From: Azolla caroliniana
Lineage: Eukaryota > Polypodiophyta
Direction: 5' to 3'
Assembly (NCBI GenBank): GCA_043228905.1
Contig: JBHGNT010000006.1
Location: 16,306,001 to 16,370,000, forward strand
Length of the DNA stretch: 64,000 bases
Of the stretch, positions 21,265-33,732 are shown in pieces. How positions within the stretch are numbered: the stretch's first letter is position 1; the number at the start of each line of letters is the position of its first letter. Both the position numbers and the translations under genes were made by a program. The notes under the pieces are model-generated. The model was not told the DNA's origin. It worked only from the letters and a program-made list of their open reading frames with translations, and searched no databases.

Positions 21265-22003
21265 GCATACGTTGGTACAAAACCAACAAAATGGGAACAT
21301 TATCTCCCAATTTTGGAGTTTGCTTATAACAGCTCCAAGCATACGTTGATGGGATATAGTCCTTTTATGTTGATGTATGGTTTTCAGCCACGAGCCCCGA
21401 TTGATGTTAATATACATCATGATGAGTTGCGAAGTACGCAAAACTTTCTTCGGGATATGCAAGATATGTTGCATATTGCACAAGATAATATAAAAACAGC
21501 TCAAGATAGAGCGCGTTTTTATGTCGATCATCATAGGCAACCTCGTGTATTCCACCCTGGACAAGAGGTATTTTTACGTGTACCTCACAATTCTAAGACA
21601 TTGTCTAAGGGTAAGTGTGCTAAGTTAGCCCCGCGATTTTGTGGACCTTTTACAATCCTCAAACGCATTGGGTCATCAGCCTATCGTCTCGCTCTTCCCA
21701 ATGGTGTTGAAATTCATCCAGTTTTTCATGTGAGTCGTCTAAAAGAACTTCTAGGTTCTGGTGACAATACAGTTACAATTGAAACTCTGGTTACTTCTGA
21801 AGAATTATCTTCTAAACCACATGTACCACAAAGAATTCTCGATGTTAAAACAAAAAAATTACGTACTAAAGAAATACGATAATTTAAAATAAAAGGGATG
21901 GATAAATCAATAAAAGATGCCACATGGGAATGTGAAAATACTCTTAGAACTAACTTCCCTAACTTTCCATTGCAAGAGTGCAATGTTTTAAAGAGGGGGA
22001 GTA
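21265..22003 (+). pseudogene. Gypsy integrase C-terminus, truncated 5'
   Basis: The frame at 21313-21882 encodes EFAYNSSKHTLMGYSPFMLMYGFQP...RARFYVDHHRQPRVFHPGQEVFLRV...APRFCGPFTILKRIGSSAYRLALPNGVEIHPVFHVSRLKELLG, the end of the integrase core plus the GPY/F domain. A degenerate chromodomain-like tail follows after a stop (PQRILDVKTKKLR...DATWECENTL). A PPT (AAAGAGGGGGAGTA, 21990-22003) and an LTR come next. Everything upstream of the core's end is missing at the junction with the LTR ending at 21264. Confidence 0.8.
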
Positions 22004-22474
22004 TGTTACGGGCATGACCATATAATATCCCGTGGTGAGAATTTACCGTAGTATTCTATACACGTGGATAAGTATGAGGGTTAAACAAGAGGGTAAAGAA
22101 GGGAAGGATTACTTTTAATCCTCGGGATTGAGACAACCCATTAGGCCAAGTGTGAACTTGCTTGGGGGCCTTGGGTATTGCTATAAATAAGAGACCTAGC
22201 TACCCTCATTTCATCATCTTTTGACTACGTCGAGACTCTGTTTCGTGGTGGTTCAACTGTTGTAGCGAGCGCGCGCCAACATCAGGTACGACTTGACGCC
22301 ACGATGGTGGTATGGGACGCCGATCGAGGCTCGAGTTCGTCCCGATCCCTTCGCTCAGGGGTGGTTGGGTGGATCGGCACCCTTCTTTCTCTCTCTCCTT
22401 TCTATCTATCTATCTATCATTCTTTTATCCTTATCATATGCTTACATTAGGGCATATCTCTAATACAGAAGGTA
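22004..22474 (+). repeat. 3' LTR of the truncated gypsy
   Basis: It begins TGTTACGGGCATGACC right after the PPT and contains a TATA box (GCTATAAATAAGAGACC, about 22180-22196). It ends somewhere near 22474. The right border is a guess because there is no partner LTR or target duplication to fix it. Confidence 0.55.
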
Positions 22475-24803
22475 CGTGGCATTCATGTAGTGCTTCTTCG
22501 GGGGCTGAATATAGAGGAAGAGGAGCAATCGACTTCCAGGAAGAGCACAACCACATCATTCTTTAGTGATTATGAAAGGCAATGGTCGATTCATCGTTTT
22601 TTGGATCCCGAGGTGAAGCACATTAGATCTCGTCGATCATACATGAGAAATTTGAAGACGAGAGCAATTAACAAGTTCAATGCCACTCCAAAAGAACTCA
22701 AAACATGCATAGAGTCCAAATTCATAGCCCGATTCATGAGTCGCAAGATGGCCATATACGATGCTAGAAATGAACAAGTAATGGAGAAGCTAAAGTAAAA
22801 GATTGTGGTTAGGACTTAACCTTATGTAAGTATGAATTGCAAGTGTGAATATTATATAAGTTTGAATCGGATGTGTGATAAATCTCAAGTATGATTTTCA
22901 GTGTAAGAAGACATGGATTGCGAAGTCAGAAGTGCAATGTAGTATTGGTGTCACATGGCGGCGCCTCCCATCACCCATTGACAGGGACTCTTAAAGAGTT
23001 AAAGAGACATTGGGCGAGTGATCTTCGTAATCATGGCATCGCTAGTGCATATGTAAAAGCACCTCGTTGAACAATGTGGTGGCCAATTGGTGTCAATGGC
23101 AACACTGAATGACATGTTGGGAACGAGCATTGTCAAATATATCAAGACTAGTCCCATAGATGTGATCAAGGTGAAATTCCTTAAGTTAGATGATGCAATC
23201 ATGGATGTTCAAACCAAGTATCACACATGCTTTCGGAATGGAGTCCAGAAGTATGCACGTGTGAATAGGTATAATTGTCATCACATTGGTGTGCCTCAAC
23301 GTGTTCATCCTTGCACTCGTCGGTGAAGGGGTTCATCTAGATGTGGGTGTAGCTTCCATATCGAAGTTAGAAGGAATGATGGGTTTGACCATGGGACCAT
23401 GACCATTTCAATATATGGACCTCATACTGGTCATGTTCCAAGTAGTAGACCAAATGTGTACCATTTGCCGGCACACCCAAATGTCATAAGATGTTGCAAA
23501 GATGGCCTATTTGATGTTGGTTGTGCAAGGCATGTGGCATGTATGAGCATTTGTAAGGAAGCATATCATAATTCCATTAGAACTTGTTAGCTATAGGTTC
23601 TTTATGATACCAAAGGAGGTCCATAACATGGCAAATAGGTTAAAAATTGGGAGTACTATGTCAAAGGTTAATTGGTCTTTGATGATGCAATATGCTTATG
23701 CACTCGGAGATATTGGGAAGGTGTCTCATATCCAACCCTACTTGCCTGATGAATGTGGATCACCAACTAGGCAACCATTTATCTTGATGTTTGAAGATCA
23801 ATGGATGTTAGAAATGTGTGAGTGATTGTCACTACACAACTCTTGAGCAATCGACTCCACATTTAAAGGACACACATTTGGGTTGCCCTTATATGCAGTT
23901 GTTGCCCCAAACGCAATGGGAATTGGGATCTTGTTAAAGGGTCAAACCATGAGCAAGTCGCGTTAGAAACTTGCTTGAGAGTCTTATTCTCATGGATGCC
24001 CAAGGTGATGCCAAATACGATAGTGATTGATAAATGTAGGATGTCATATAATGCCATAAGTAATGTGGTTGCAGCCGACCATCAATCTTGGATTGGGCAA
24101 TGGTTGCAAACACATTGTCGACTTTTATTGTGCTAGTTCCACGCTGAAAAATCATGGATAGAAAAATTGGTGCCAAAAGGAAGAGTGGCTAAGAGAAACC
24201 ATATTTATCAACGGATGTGCCAACTCATGCAATGCATTATGAAATTCGTATTCAATGCGATCTGTGAGGAGATAAAGGTAGAATATACAGACAAACCCAA
24301 TGTTTGGCAATATTTAGAAAGAGGATGGCGTGGCTTGAGATGTGTGTGGAGGAAACTTTGGCCCAAGTTTGGTAGAATGTTCAACTATGAACATGTTGAC
24401 ACTACCAATATTGTGGAAAGACATCGGCAGTTTATCAAGTACACTACCTTGAGAGGAAGAATAAACCGATCAATTACCAATCTTGTGCATGTCTTAGAAT
24501 GGTACAAGCAATGGCAAGAAATATGTGAGAGTGGTAGATTTTCACCCCATGCAAATTGTAGGGATCAAAGGTCAAGACACTGAGAGGATACTAGAAAGGT
24601 ATGGCAGTGATACATCCATAGTGCATATTGTGGATGATGCCCGATATTGGTTTAAAATATTGAGCTTGACAACTCCCACGCTCCAATACTCATATTGTGA
24701 TTGCCAATACCTTGTGAGTAAATGTAAGCATTTAGTTGGAATCCGGAAGATTATTGAGAGGCACATGCCACACCTGTTGAGAGTCCAAAATACAAATGAT
24801 TGA
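22475..24803 (+). pseudogene. Decayed SWIM-domain (MULE-like) transposase
   Basis: Plus-strand fragments in several frames: SDYERQWSIHRFLDPEVKHIRSRR...FNATPKELKTCI (22560-22798), a Cys/His-bearing stretch (23399-23590), QVALETCLRVLFSWMPKVMPNTIVIDKCRM and CFHAEKSWIEKL-like sequence (23930-24170), WQYLERGWRGLRCVWRKLWPKFGRMFNYEHVDTTNIVERHRQFIKYTTL (24300-24450), and a SWIM-type CxCx(n)CxH zinc motif (YCDCQYLVSKCKHLVGI, about 24695-24745). The order (DDE-like core then SWIM finger) is that of MULE/FAR1-type transposases. Many stops mean it is inactive. No terminal inverted repeats were found. Confidence 0.6.
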
Positions 24804-26039
24804 GGAAGCTATTCAATGTCTCAAGCAAGGGTTAGGATCCTTTGACTGGGCAACTATTTTGAAATGTATACAATGAAGAAGACGACTAAGCAACGATCGA
24901 CATATCACAATAACTTATTGGTAGCTCCCCCAAACACTTCTAAATCCCACACCGGAAAACTATAGAGAGGTGCAAGCTAGGGTAGGAGGTGATTACCAAT
25001 ATGTGAAACTGAGAAGGTTCGGTGTTTGTGTTGCAATGCAATGGCTTGACCTTGACTTCAAGGGACTTGAATGTTACATGTTGCAATAATTGTGGCTGCA
25101 TTTTGCCATCATCCCCACATGAGCCATAATCTCTGCATACTTGTGTATACACATTTCATCTTTTTAGTTTTTTAACTTAGACTTTGGACATTTTTGGTTT
25201 CCGAAATCAAAGCTACATAGCTATTGATGTCAGAAACATTTTGTGGTAGGAAATTTGTGTAATTTGAAGTTTCAAGCTTTAACGTAAGTGTAATTTGAAG
25301 CTTTAAGTTTTAAGTCGATTTGTTATTTGAAGCATTAAGTTTTTAGTTCATCTGTTACTTGAAGCTTTAAGTTTTAAGTTTGTGTAATTTTTGAGTTTTG
25401 AGTTTTAAATTTTGTGTAATCGGAAGTTTTTGATTTTTTAGAGGAATTTTTGTTTTGCACTTAGAATTTTTTGAAGTTTTTGATGCTTGTTTTTGAGTCA
25501 GGCTCTTGTTCTGAGTTGGTCGGGCTCCTGATTTGAGTTGGGCTCCTGCACTGACGCGGTCGGGCTCTTGGTGATAGAGGCTAATAGTGAGTCAGGCTCG
25601 TGTCCTCAGTCAGTCGGGCTCCTGGTGATAGACAGACGCTGTTAGAGTCGAGTTCCTAGTGACAACCACTATCAACTTTTTTGATGGTGCTGTTTTTTAT
25701 TATTATCTAGATCGGACGGTGTAGATCGCACGCGCCCTCGGCTACGCACACCCTGCACCGCCCGTGGCTGCGATTCCCTGGCCATGCCTCTTTTATGATT
25801 TGGTAGGAGTTGGAGAGGAGCCATATGTATGTATGTATGTAATGTATGTATGTAGAGTGTAGTGGGTTCGCTTAAAAGCCTAAAACCCCCTTTTTATCCC
25901 CTCTCCTCCCCTCCTCTTCCTTTCCTTCATCTTCTTTCTTGAAGTTGTTACATATGTACTTAATACTTTAACATATTCATGTATGTATGTAATATGTATA
26001 TGTATGCAGTTAGTTCACATTTACGTACATACATACTTT
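24804..26039. other. Intergenic region with degenerate short repeats
   Basis: No gene seen. 25260-25440 has diverged tandem copies of a TTTGAAGCTTTAAGTTTTAAGT-like unit. 25495-25670 has irregular repeats of a GTCGGGCTCCTG motif. 25824-25856 is a TATG microsatellite. The last part lies upstream of the Iojap gene and is CT-rich (25890-25940), as plant promoters and leaders often are. Confidence 0.6.
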
Positions 26040-26075
26040 CTTCTCTTCTCTTCTCTTCTCTTCTCTTCTCTAAAC
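26040..26075. repeat. (TTCTC)n microsatellite in the Iojap leader
   Basis: About six TTCTC units are read directly at 26040-26070, roughly 45-80 bp before the chosen start codon, probably in the 5' UTR. In frame with the gene they would encode Leu-Phe-Ser repeats, which is why the in-frame upstream ATG at 25979 is not preferred. Confidence 0.8.
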
Positions 26076-26119
26076 TTCGTCCTTCCTTTCATTCCTCTGC
26101 CCCTGTCCTGTCTGTGGCC

Positions 26120-29100
26120 ATGTTCCTGAAGCTTTTACGCAGAAGTAGCAGAAGAAGACTGTGTCGATCCTTCTCCACCACACTAGCTTCTTCAACAAAC
26201 TTCTTCCGTATCCCCACCACGTCGGTCTCGCATCTGGTTGCTAAGAGAGAGCGCATAATAAATTCCAGAAATTTCAGTCTATGTTCAGCCCGAAGCTTGA
26301 GATTCTCTGATCGCAAGAAGATTCCTCTCTATGTAGAGAGAAACCTTTCAGCTTCTCTTTCAACGAAAGAAAATGATGGTGATACTCACAGTCCTCGTGA
26401 TGTGATCCACCGTATTTCCTTGCCTCAAGGAGGAAAAGAGCATTGCCTGCAAGCAGGACGAATTGCCAATTCTTTTCCGGAAACAGAAGGAAAGAGAGAA
26501 ACTTGTTTAAGATTGGAAGGAGGTGAAAGAGAGTCTTTCTCAAAATCAGAAGGAGAAGAAGAGTTGTTTTCCAGTCTTGAGGCTGATGATGATACTAGTT
26601 TGACGTCAAACATAGAGGAGGATAATGAGGAGACAGATATCACCAATTCTGATCCTGATGAAGTGGATAAAGATGAAAAGGAATATGACGAAGGTGATGG
26701 AGTTGACATGACCAATGTCTCAGAAGACTTGAAGGTAGAGAAGAGATAAAAAGCTAAAAAGTAAAGAAAAACCATAATGTTTTAGAAATAATGCTAGATG
26801 TTTAGGAAATCGAAGTCTTTGAATCTCGACGGGTTGAAGTCGATGATGTAAGGTAGAAAAGAAAGAAAACTTAAATGTTCAGTAAGCAAAGCTAGAACGG
26901 GTTACAGAACAAACTGAAATGTTAGGGAAAGAAAGTTAGAATGTTATATAAAACAAATTGGAATGATTAAGGAAGAAAACTCCACTCTGTAGACTCCATG
27001 TAATGGGGTATGTGGAGTCGGTGATTGCTACAATCACTATTGTAGGGAAGTGGGGATTTATTATTCAATATGATAAGAAATACTTCGTAAAACATTCTGT
27101 ACCGTGTTTTAGTTGTCCTAATGAATGGTGCATGGTCAATGAAGCTACAGAAACTGGAATACTGAACTAATAGCTCATTTCTTGAAATTTCATAGCTTGT
27201 GTATGTAATCATCTCATAGTTTTTGGGGACCTCATTCTTGGTTGTATGAATTGAAATGATGATGGACACATTAGTCTTTGAATGTAATTGTGTAGTTGAA
27301 GTCTTTTTAAAAGAGTTTCTCATGGGATATATGAAAATGGGCCATCTCTGGGGTGTCGAACTTGCACAAGACGATGATCCTCTGTTGTGATCAAGGGTAG
27401 TTTTGACCTTGATTTCTTTCGTTATTTCTCCTTTCCATCACGTGCAAGTTCCTCTGGATGAATGATTTATGCTTCAATCAACGTGGTGTCATGTTTACTG
27501 CATTCATTTGAGTTTCTTTGAAAGTTAACAGAATTCATATTACAGTTGCATGATACCTCTTTTCTGTAAAACTGAAGTTACAGCCAACATTTTCGCATAT
27601 ATATGCAAGTCCTATAGCCGCTAGAACAATTCTGGAAAGTTACTGTAGTATAGTACTTTCTATGTGATATTAATTTGTATGTTAAGTGATATTATGATGT
27701 TTATGTAGTTTGCACTTTTTTAATGTTAAGCTTGCAAATGTTCTGAAAGGAAATGCTTCAAGAGGGATATCTGATAGAAAGCATAGAAGATGATGGTTTT
27801 GCAAATGAAGGAGTTGCGGAATTACTGACTATAGAAGAGATTAAGCAAGTGCTAGAAGAAGTTCGTGCAAGAGATGTGCAGATTTTCCCTGTCAGTGATC
27901 GATGTGAATGGACTGATACAATGATTGTTGCTACTGGTATATCTGATAGGCATGTTCGTGGCATTGCTGATGCTCTAGTTTTCAAGGTGAATGATACTGG
28001 CATACATATGCGTGAGATATTATAAAACATAAAAATGCTTGCAAAATCCAAGGTTTTTTTCTCTTGACATGTTTCAAGACATTTCATTTCTGACTGATAA
28101 TACACACCCAAATATACATATATTGTGAACATGTAAGTTTTGCTAATAATGAGGAAGTGGATGTTTGAAGCTTAGTTGATGGTTGATACATTAGAGCTTT
28201 GTTGATTGTTACATACCATTTTCTAAATGGTTTTATTGAAAATGGTTACTTATCTTTGTTTCTCCTTCCAGGAGGTTCTATGTACACCCCTTCTGGTGAT
28301 CATAAATAGGCCATCCATTCTAAGCACTTTTATTGAGAAAAGATAAATCATCTGTGGGTAAACATTATTCTCTTCATAGATCGTATCAATGGGTACATTC
28401 AAGGGTAACTATGCATCCATTGCCCCTTGTAGTTACTTACATTTACATCGACATCAAATGGGGGTGTGAATGATATGCGTGATAACACAGAGTTATTAGA
28501 AGAGGATTCATACCTTCGTAAATTTGATAGGATTATGTAACCCAATTTCTTAACTCATGCAGAGAACTCATGCTCATTAAAGTGATCAAATACTAACCTT
28601 TTTCTCTCTTAAGTATGAAGGAATCCACACCATGATTCTAGGACAAAGAGCATCACATAAGGATGATTTTTATTTTTGAAAATTTTCTAATCTTAAGAAC
28701 AGAAATTCTAAAACATCTCTAGATAGCTCTGATGTAATGGTTTCAGATTCTGATGGTTGTGTTGGAGGATATAATGCATGCCTCAAATAGGTGTAACAGA
28801 TATTCAAAGGGTTTTAGCATCTTTCCTACATGGTTCGTGGCATACAGCCAAGGGATATACATAATTTCTTTTCTTTTCTCTTTTTCTTGCAAATGCTGGG
28901 ATTCTATCTTTTTTTATATGTAGTGCAATAAGAACTCGTTGATTCCCATTGTTTCTTGCAGTTCTTATTTTCCATTGTTTTTAGGAGTTGTGAAATAAGA
29001 AATGCAAGAAACAATGGGAAGCAACGAGTTCTTATTTCACTACTCCTAAAAGAAATAATGATTTTCATTGGTTATGTTTTGGTACAGATAAAGAAGAAAG

Positions 29101-31541
29101 GACAAGTTGAACCCCCCTTGTATCCAACCATAGAGGGGCAAGTAGGAGGAAAATGGTTGGTGGTGGATTGTGGTGAGATGATATATTGGTGTGGTTTATT
29201 TGGATGGGTGAAAGAGCTGAATGTGTCTAGATTAACGTTTCTGCTTTACGTCGGTTTTGATAGGAAATATTATCATTCACATCCTCGATGAAGAGTCAAG
29301 AGAATATTATAAGCTAGAAGACATGTGGACTGGATCTGTGAGGTCTTCAACAGCAGATGAGGTACTGGTACTCTTTTTGTTGTAGACTATAATGTACTAC
29401 ATTTTAACCTTTCCTCGTTTCTTCTCCTACTTTTTGTAAGAGAAAATGCCTAAAGGGTTTTGAACCAGAGTTGTGAAAGTGCTGAAAGGTTTTGAATAGA
29501 TTGCGCAAGTATCATATAATCCATAAGCCTTGGCATTTCCTTGTCGCTCTTGAAGAATTTCAGAGTGTGGTAAAAGTTTCTTTCAACCCTTGTAAAGGGT
29601 TGATGAAAATCTATGCTCCTTGGAGCTGACTTTTCATTTTTCTTTCAACCCTTAGAAAGGGCTGATAAAAACAATCTTCCTTATAATCAACTTCTCATTC
29701 TAAATTACATATAACATCCATGTTTACATAATCTATCTCCAAATTCCTGTCTAACCATCTACTTCTATGTAATTATGTATGTCATGTGCAGATGTGTGTA
29801 TAATCTATGCTCCTTGGAGCTGACTTCTCATTTTTCTTTCAACCCTTGGAAAAGGCTGATAAAAACAACCTTCCTTATAATCAACTTCTCATTTAGCATA
29901 GGTTTCTATATTCCATATAACATCCATGTTTACATAATCTACCTCCAAATTCCTGTCTAACCATCTACTTCTATGTAATTATGTATGTCATGTGCAGATG
30001 TGTCTATAATTATTTTCTTGATACAATTTTAGTATGTGCTTGTACATGTAATTTCAATTTATATAATTATATAAGATTAATGGGATGGGTAAAGTCATAA
30101 AAATAATTAAATGTAGTCACAAGAGTTCGAGATATTCTTTCGCTAGAAAACTTGAAGATAGAGCATAGGAATGCTCTTCAATATCTAGGGAAGCCTAAAA
30201 GAATGTGAAGACTGGGTTAAAACTTTGAATGACGAGCTTGACCATAGTGAAGTGTTTTAAGGTCTTGATATTACCCAATGAGGTAGCTACTGCAGAAGTG
30301 TTTGAGAGGCTAGTATTAGTCTAGAAAAAGTTCTCCAACTTTTTTCTCCAACTTCTTTGTTCTTTGTTGATGAGCTTGTGTGGTTGTATTGTTCTCCAAC
30401 TTCTTCCATGTGTCTTGAGTTCTAGCAAGAATAATCCCAAGCACCATTGGTCCTCATATTCCATTACCTAACATAGTGGGCCAAATGATTGATTAAACAG
30501 GCAATGGTATCTCCCTCTTATTTCATAAAAAACAGTATTAGCAAATATAGTGTTCTTCAGATTCTACTCCTCGATAAGAGGATTGGTGGATTCTTTCTGG
30601 AAAATGTGTGTATGTATCTGCCTACCTCAATCTTTAACTGATGTGAAGAGGTCTACCACACTGTGCAATGCATGTGTAGAGATCGAGACAAGAATGGGGT
30701 GCCAAATAGAAATTGAAATCAACTTTAAAATATGTTAGGGTTAATAATCTCTATATTATTGAAGTACCCAATGAGCTGTTAAACCAACACATGCTTGTGG
30801 TTTAAGTCGTTTAAGCTGTGCTTTCAAGCATGATAAACCAAACTAAACCAAACTGTTTTCCAGTCTTTTAACTTAAAGTGAACTGAACAGAACCGTTTAA
30901 GCTGTTAAGCTATTAAGTCACAGTTTCATGGTTTGGTTTTTGCTCTAACCGAACTGTTACCGATTACTACAGACATACATAGACATGTTTATACATGCTG
31001 CATATATAACATATATATATACGATTACATACACATATCTATGATATATTCACACCAGATGAGGGACAATGAGGAAATCCAATTTGATGGTGCAAAACTA
31101 TATAGATTTTCTGACTGATAAAAACATATACTATCCCTTCTTAATTTAATGGCAACAACCCATTAGAAATACTACATACAGAAGACCTAGTAAAACTAAT
31201 AAAGAATGGAACAGACCCAATGCATTAACAATACAAATAGAACTCCAAATGTAATCCATGGATGGTAGACAGTACGAATACAAATTTCTGATGAGATTTC
31301 AGGTAACGGAGAGTGGCTAGCATAATTTGTCCTGAGAGAGACTTCTTGTTAGCTTACATTTGTTCTTGATTGTGATACATGTATTTATCAGGTTTCTAAA
31401 TTCAGTTTTTACTCTTTCACTATTCTATGCACCTGCACAGGCATTGAGTGAGGATTTTACATCTGTGATGGTTTATTTATTTCTTTGCAGGATTTGCAAA
31501 CTATGCTTAAGAAAGCTGGCTTTAAGGATCCTAATTATTAG
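26120..31541 (+). CDS. iojap: Iojap/RsfS family ribosomal silencing factor, organelle-targeted, five exons
   Basis: Exons 26120-26734, 27750-27986, 29088-29172, 29264-29361 and 31491-31541 join in frame (1,086 nt, 361 codons), with GT-AG borders at every intron. The N-terminus (MFLKLLRRSSRRRLCRSFSTTLASS) is an Arg/Ser-rich probable mitochondrial transit peptide. An acidic low-complexity region (about residues 140-205) follows. Exons 2-4 encode the RsfS domain: LTIEEIKQVLEEVRARDV, TDTMIVATGISDRHVRGIADALV, PTIEGQVGGKWLVVDCGNIIIHILDEESREYYKLEDMW. Known RsfS proteins bind ribosomal protein uL14 and block subunit joining when nutrients are scarce. The last exon (DLQTMLKKAGFKDPNY) is the least certain. 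The start at 26120 is preferred to the in-frame ATG at 25979 because it begins the transit-like segment. Confidence 0.85.
28927..29049. repeat. Two-register inverted repeat in Iojap intron 2
   Basis: 28927-28971 is the near-complement of 28993-29036 (arms of about 44 nt with a few mismatches). In addition 28981-28999 (TTAGGAGTTGTGAAATAAG) is the complement, with one mismatch, of 29031-29049. The two hairpins share sequence and are mutually exclusive. The structure ends about 38 nt upstream of exon 3. It could be a MITE remnant, a template-switch scar or a small-RNA hairpin. Confidence 0.75.
29609..30008. repeat. Tandem duplication in Iojap intron 4
   Basis: 29609-29802 and 29803-30008 are two diverged copies of one unit of about 194 bp (both start ATCTATGCTCCTTGGAGC and end with ATGTCATGTGCAGATGTG). 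Both contain ACATCCATGTTTACATAATC and a TTTCAACCCTT motif that is also present just upstream at 29580. It is entirely intronic. Confidence 0.85.
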
Positions 31542-33732
31542 AACAGAAGTGATATTTAGTACTATCTGTCCTTGTTGAAGCTAGTACAGTAATTATTTGG
31601 GGGAAATAAGGATTAAAGAATATTGCGCAAAGTCTAGGGGCATGGATGCAAATCACGACGTCCCTGGTCTGCCATTTTTTGGAAAAATTCTCAGTCTTTT
31701 GTGGACGGTTTTCATTCTTTTCTTACCCTTCCATAGAAAATGGAGAGACGCATGTGGTACAGTAGATGAACACCAGAAAAATTGAACTGCCAATTTTTCT
31801 TGTCTGTGCTCATGGGTGAATATCCTATTCTAGTGCACAAAAAGGTTACCATTTCTATTTCAAGTTTATTTGATCTATGGCTTATACTCACCTTTCTAAA
31901 AGTGAGAAAGTGGCATTGGTATAAAACAAAATACCAAAATCTCCCAGGATACTTTGGTTTAATAGTGAAATACTAACTATTGGAAACTTGCACTATGTAT
32001 GGTGTCTGACTGATTAAAAAGAATGTTGCTGTTGCGTCCCTAAATAGCCAATTTATTATCCAGACTTCTCATTTGAATCCAAGTGCCTGTTTTTTGATGA
32101 TTATAATGATCTCTTTTTTGGCTGCTTTACATATTCAGTGAATCAGTCAAATTAGCAAACACAATTAGATACAAAGGATGTCATGTAATTGGAGCATTTC
32201 TTTTGAATCGCACTTAAGATTCTAGCCCATTATTTCATTACGGATATGGATCTAGTGAGTTGGTCTCTTCATATGTCTCCAGTATGTGCTTTCACCTATA
32301 TCTGGTTGGCTAAATTGCATTCATTTAATTTATTCATGTTGTCTGTGTCAAACAAAGAACCTGGTTTATTTTGGAACCATAAATGTATGGTAAGAAATGC
32401 GTTGGTCTGAGACCACAACAGATTGGTTGCATTAATGGTGGAAAACATGAAAAATCAAATTACAAGGTGGGCTATGTAGAGGGGGATGAAAATCTGGAAA
32501 ATCCAATTAAGAGGGTATGTTTGAAATCCTCATCTCTGTCTCTTGAAGTGCGCATTGGAAGAAAACATATGCTAAGTTTCTTGAAGCCCAATTTATAACT
32601 TAAGTTTCTTGGATTTACACGTCTTATGCATATATCTCATTATTCATCCATTCGCATTATGGGAATTTTGACACTATGGATTGAAAAATATAGATCTGGA
32701 CCCAAAGGCATCACACAAGCAATTGTGATATATCTATGAAGATGTAAAATATTAAGATTCCTGAGAAAGCCGTTGTTCCTTCAGACTTTTCCCTAAGCAT
32801 AACCAGCCTAGGCAATTATGACTTATTTATATAGATCAAAACGAAAGATGCCAACTTTACAAACTTTACAAAATCTATTGCTGTCAGTACACCAAGAACA
32901 GTATTTTGTTAGTGCGCTTGGGCACTCAATAGCGAAAAATAGATAATAATGTGATGGCCAACATAGTTCCAGGTTAAAAAGTGTATTTTGTAGATTGTCC
33001 TATACTTTTGCATATGGCCTTGCTTTCTCCTCATCATTGTAAAAACCTTGGCGAGTTAGAGACAGCCAAGGGCTTGCATTGATGTTACACAAAGGTTCAT
33101 AGGGAAACCAGAAAGAAAGATTATATGTAGAGAGCTAAAAAGAGTGAGAATTATCAACATTGATTATGGACGGATTGATAAACAAATGTAGGCTACAATG
33201 CATTAGAATGCATAGGTAAGAAACATATGCATATCAGAACTCAAAATCAGAAACCTCTGGCATGTAAGGAATAATGTCATACATCATATTTGAACTCGCC
33301 CGAAGGATTGAAACATGACCCATTGCGTATCTAACATACATGGAACAAATGCAAACCTATTGGTCAAGGGGTTAAGTTAGATCAAGTGTCTTCTTTGGAA
33401 GTTAAGAGAGCATAATCGGATTTTACATTGACAGGAATTGCTTTATGCTTAAAAGATCTTTCAAAATGGGGCCATTGCCCATGGATAAATAATATGTAAT
33501 GCTTCAACAACCATAATCAGACAAAAGCATGGGTAGTTCTGGAAAGTTTCAAGTTCATAAGATGATTACACAAACGTACTATGAAGAAAAGAGGCCATGA
33601 GCCATTTATTCCTTGTATATTGTAAATGCTTATTACTCTCTTGTTTCAATTAGAGGATGCTTACACATTTAAGTAAATGCCTTGGCTGCTTATTGAACCA
33701 TGAATGCTGTAAGGCCTCAAAACTCTGTGGTT
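31542..33732. other. Intergenic region between Iojap and the oxidoreductase gene
   Basis: AT-rich sequence with only short, uncharacteristic open frames (for example 32383-32598). It should hold the Iojap 3' UTR on the left and the 3' UTR of the convergent oxidoreductase gene on the right (an AATAAG-type signal on the minus strand near 33690-33695). I see no further gene, RNA gene or mobile element here. Confidence 0.5.

Noticed and set aside
24940-25152. Minus-strand 70-codon frame as a small gene
   Set aside because: No recognisable motif, and it lies in the decayed flank of the transposase relic.
25979-26119. In-frame upstream ATG as the Iojap start
   Set aside because: The extension is translated TATG and TTCTC microsatellites. 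The Arg/Ser-rich transit-like segment starts at 26120.
32383-32598. 71-codon frame between the two host genes
   Set aside because: No domain, no splice context and a length expected by chance in AT-rich intergenic DNA.
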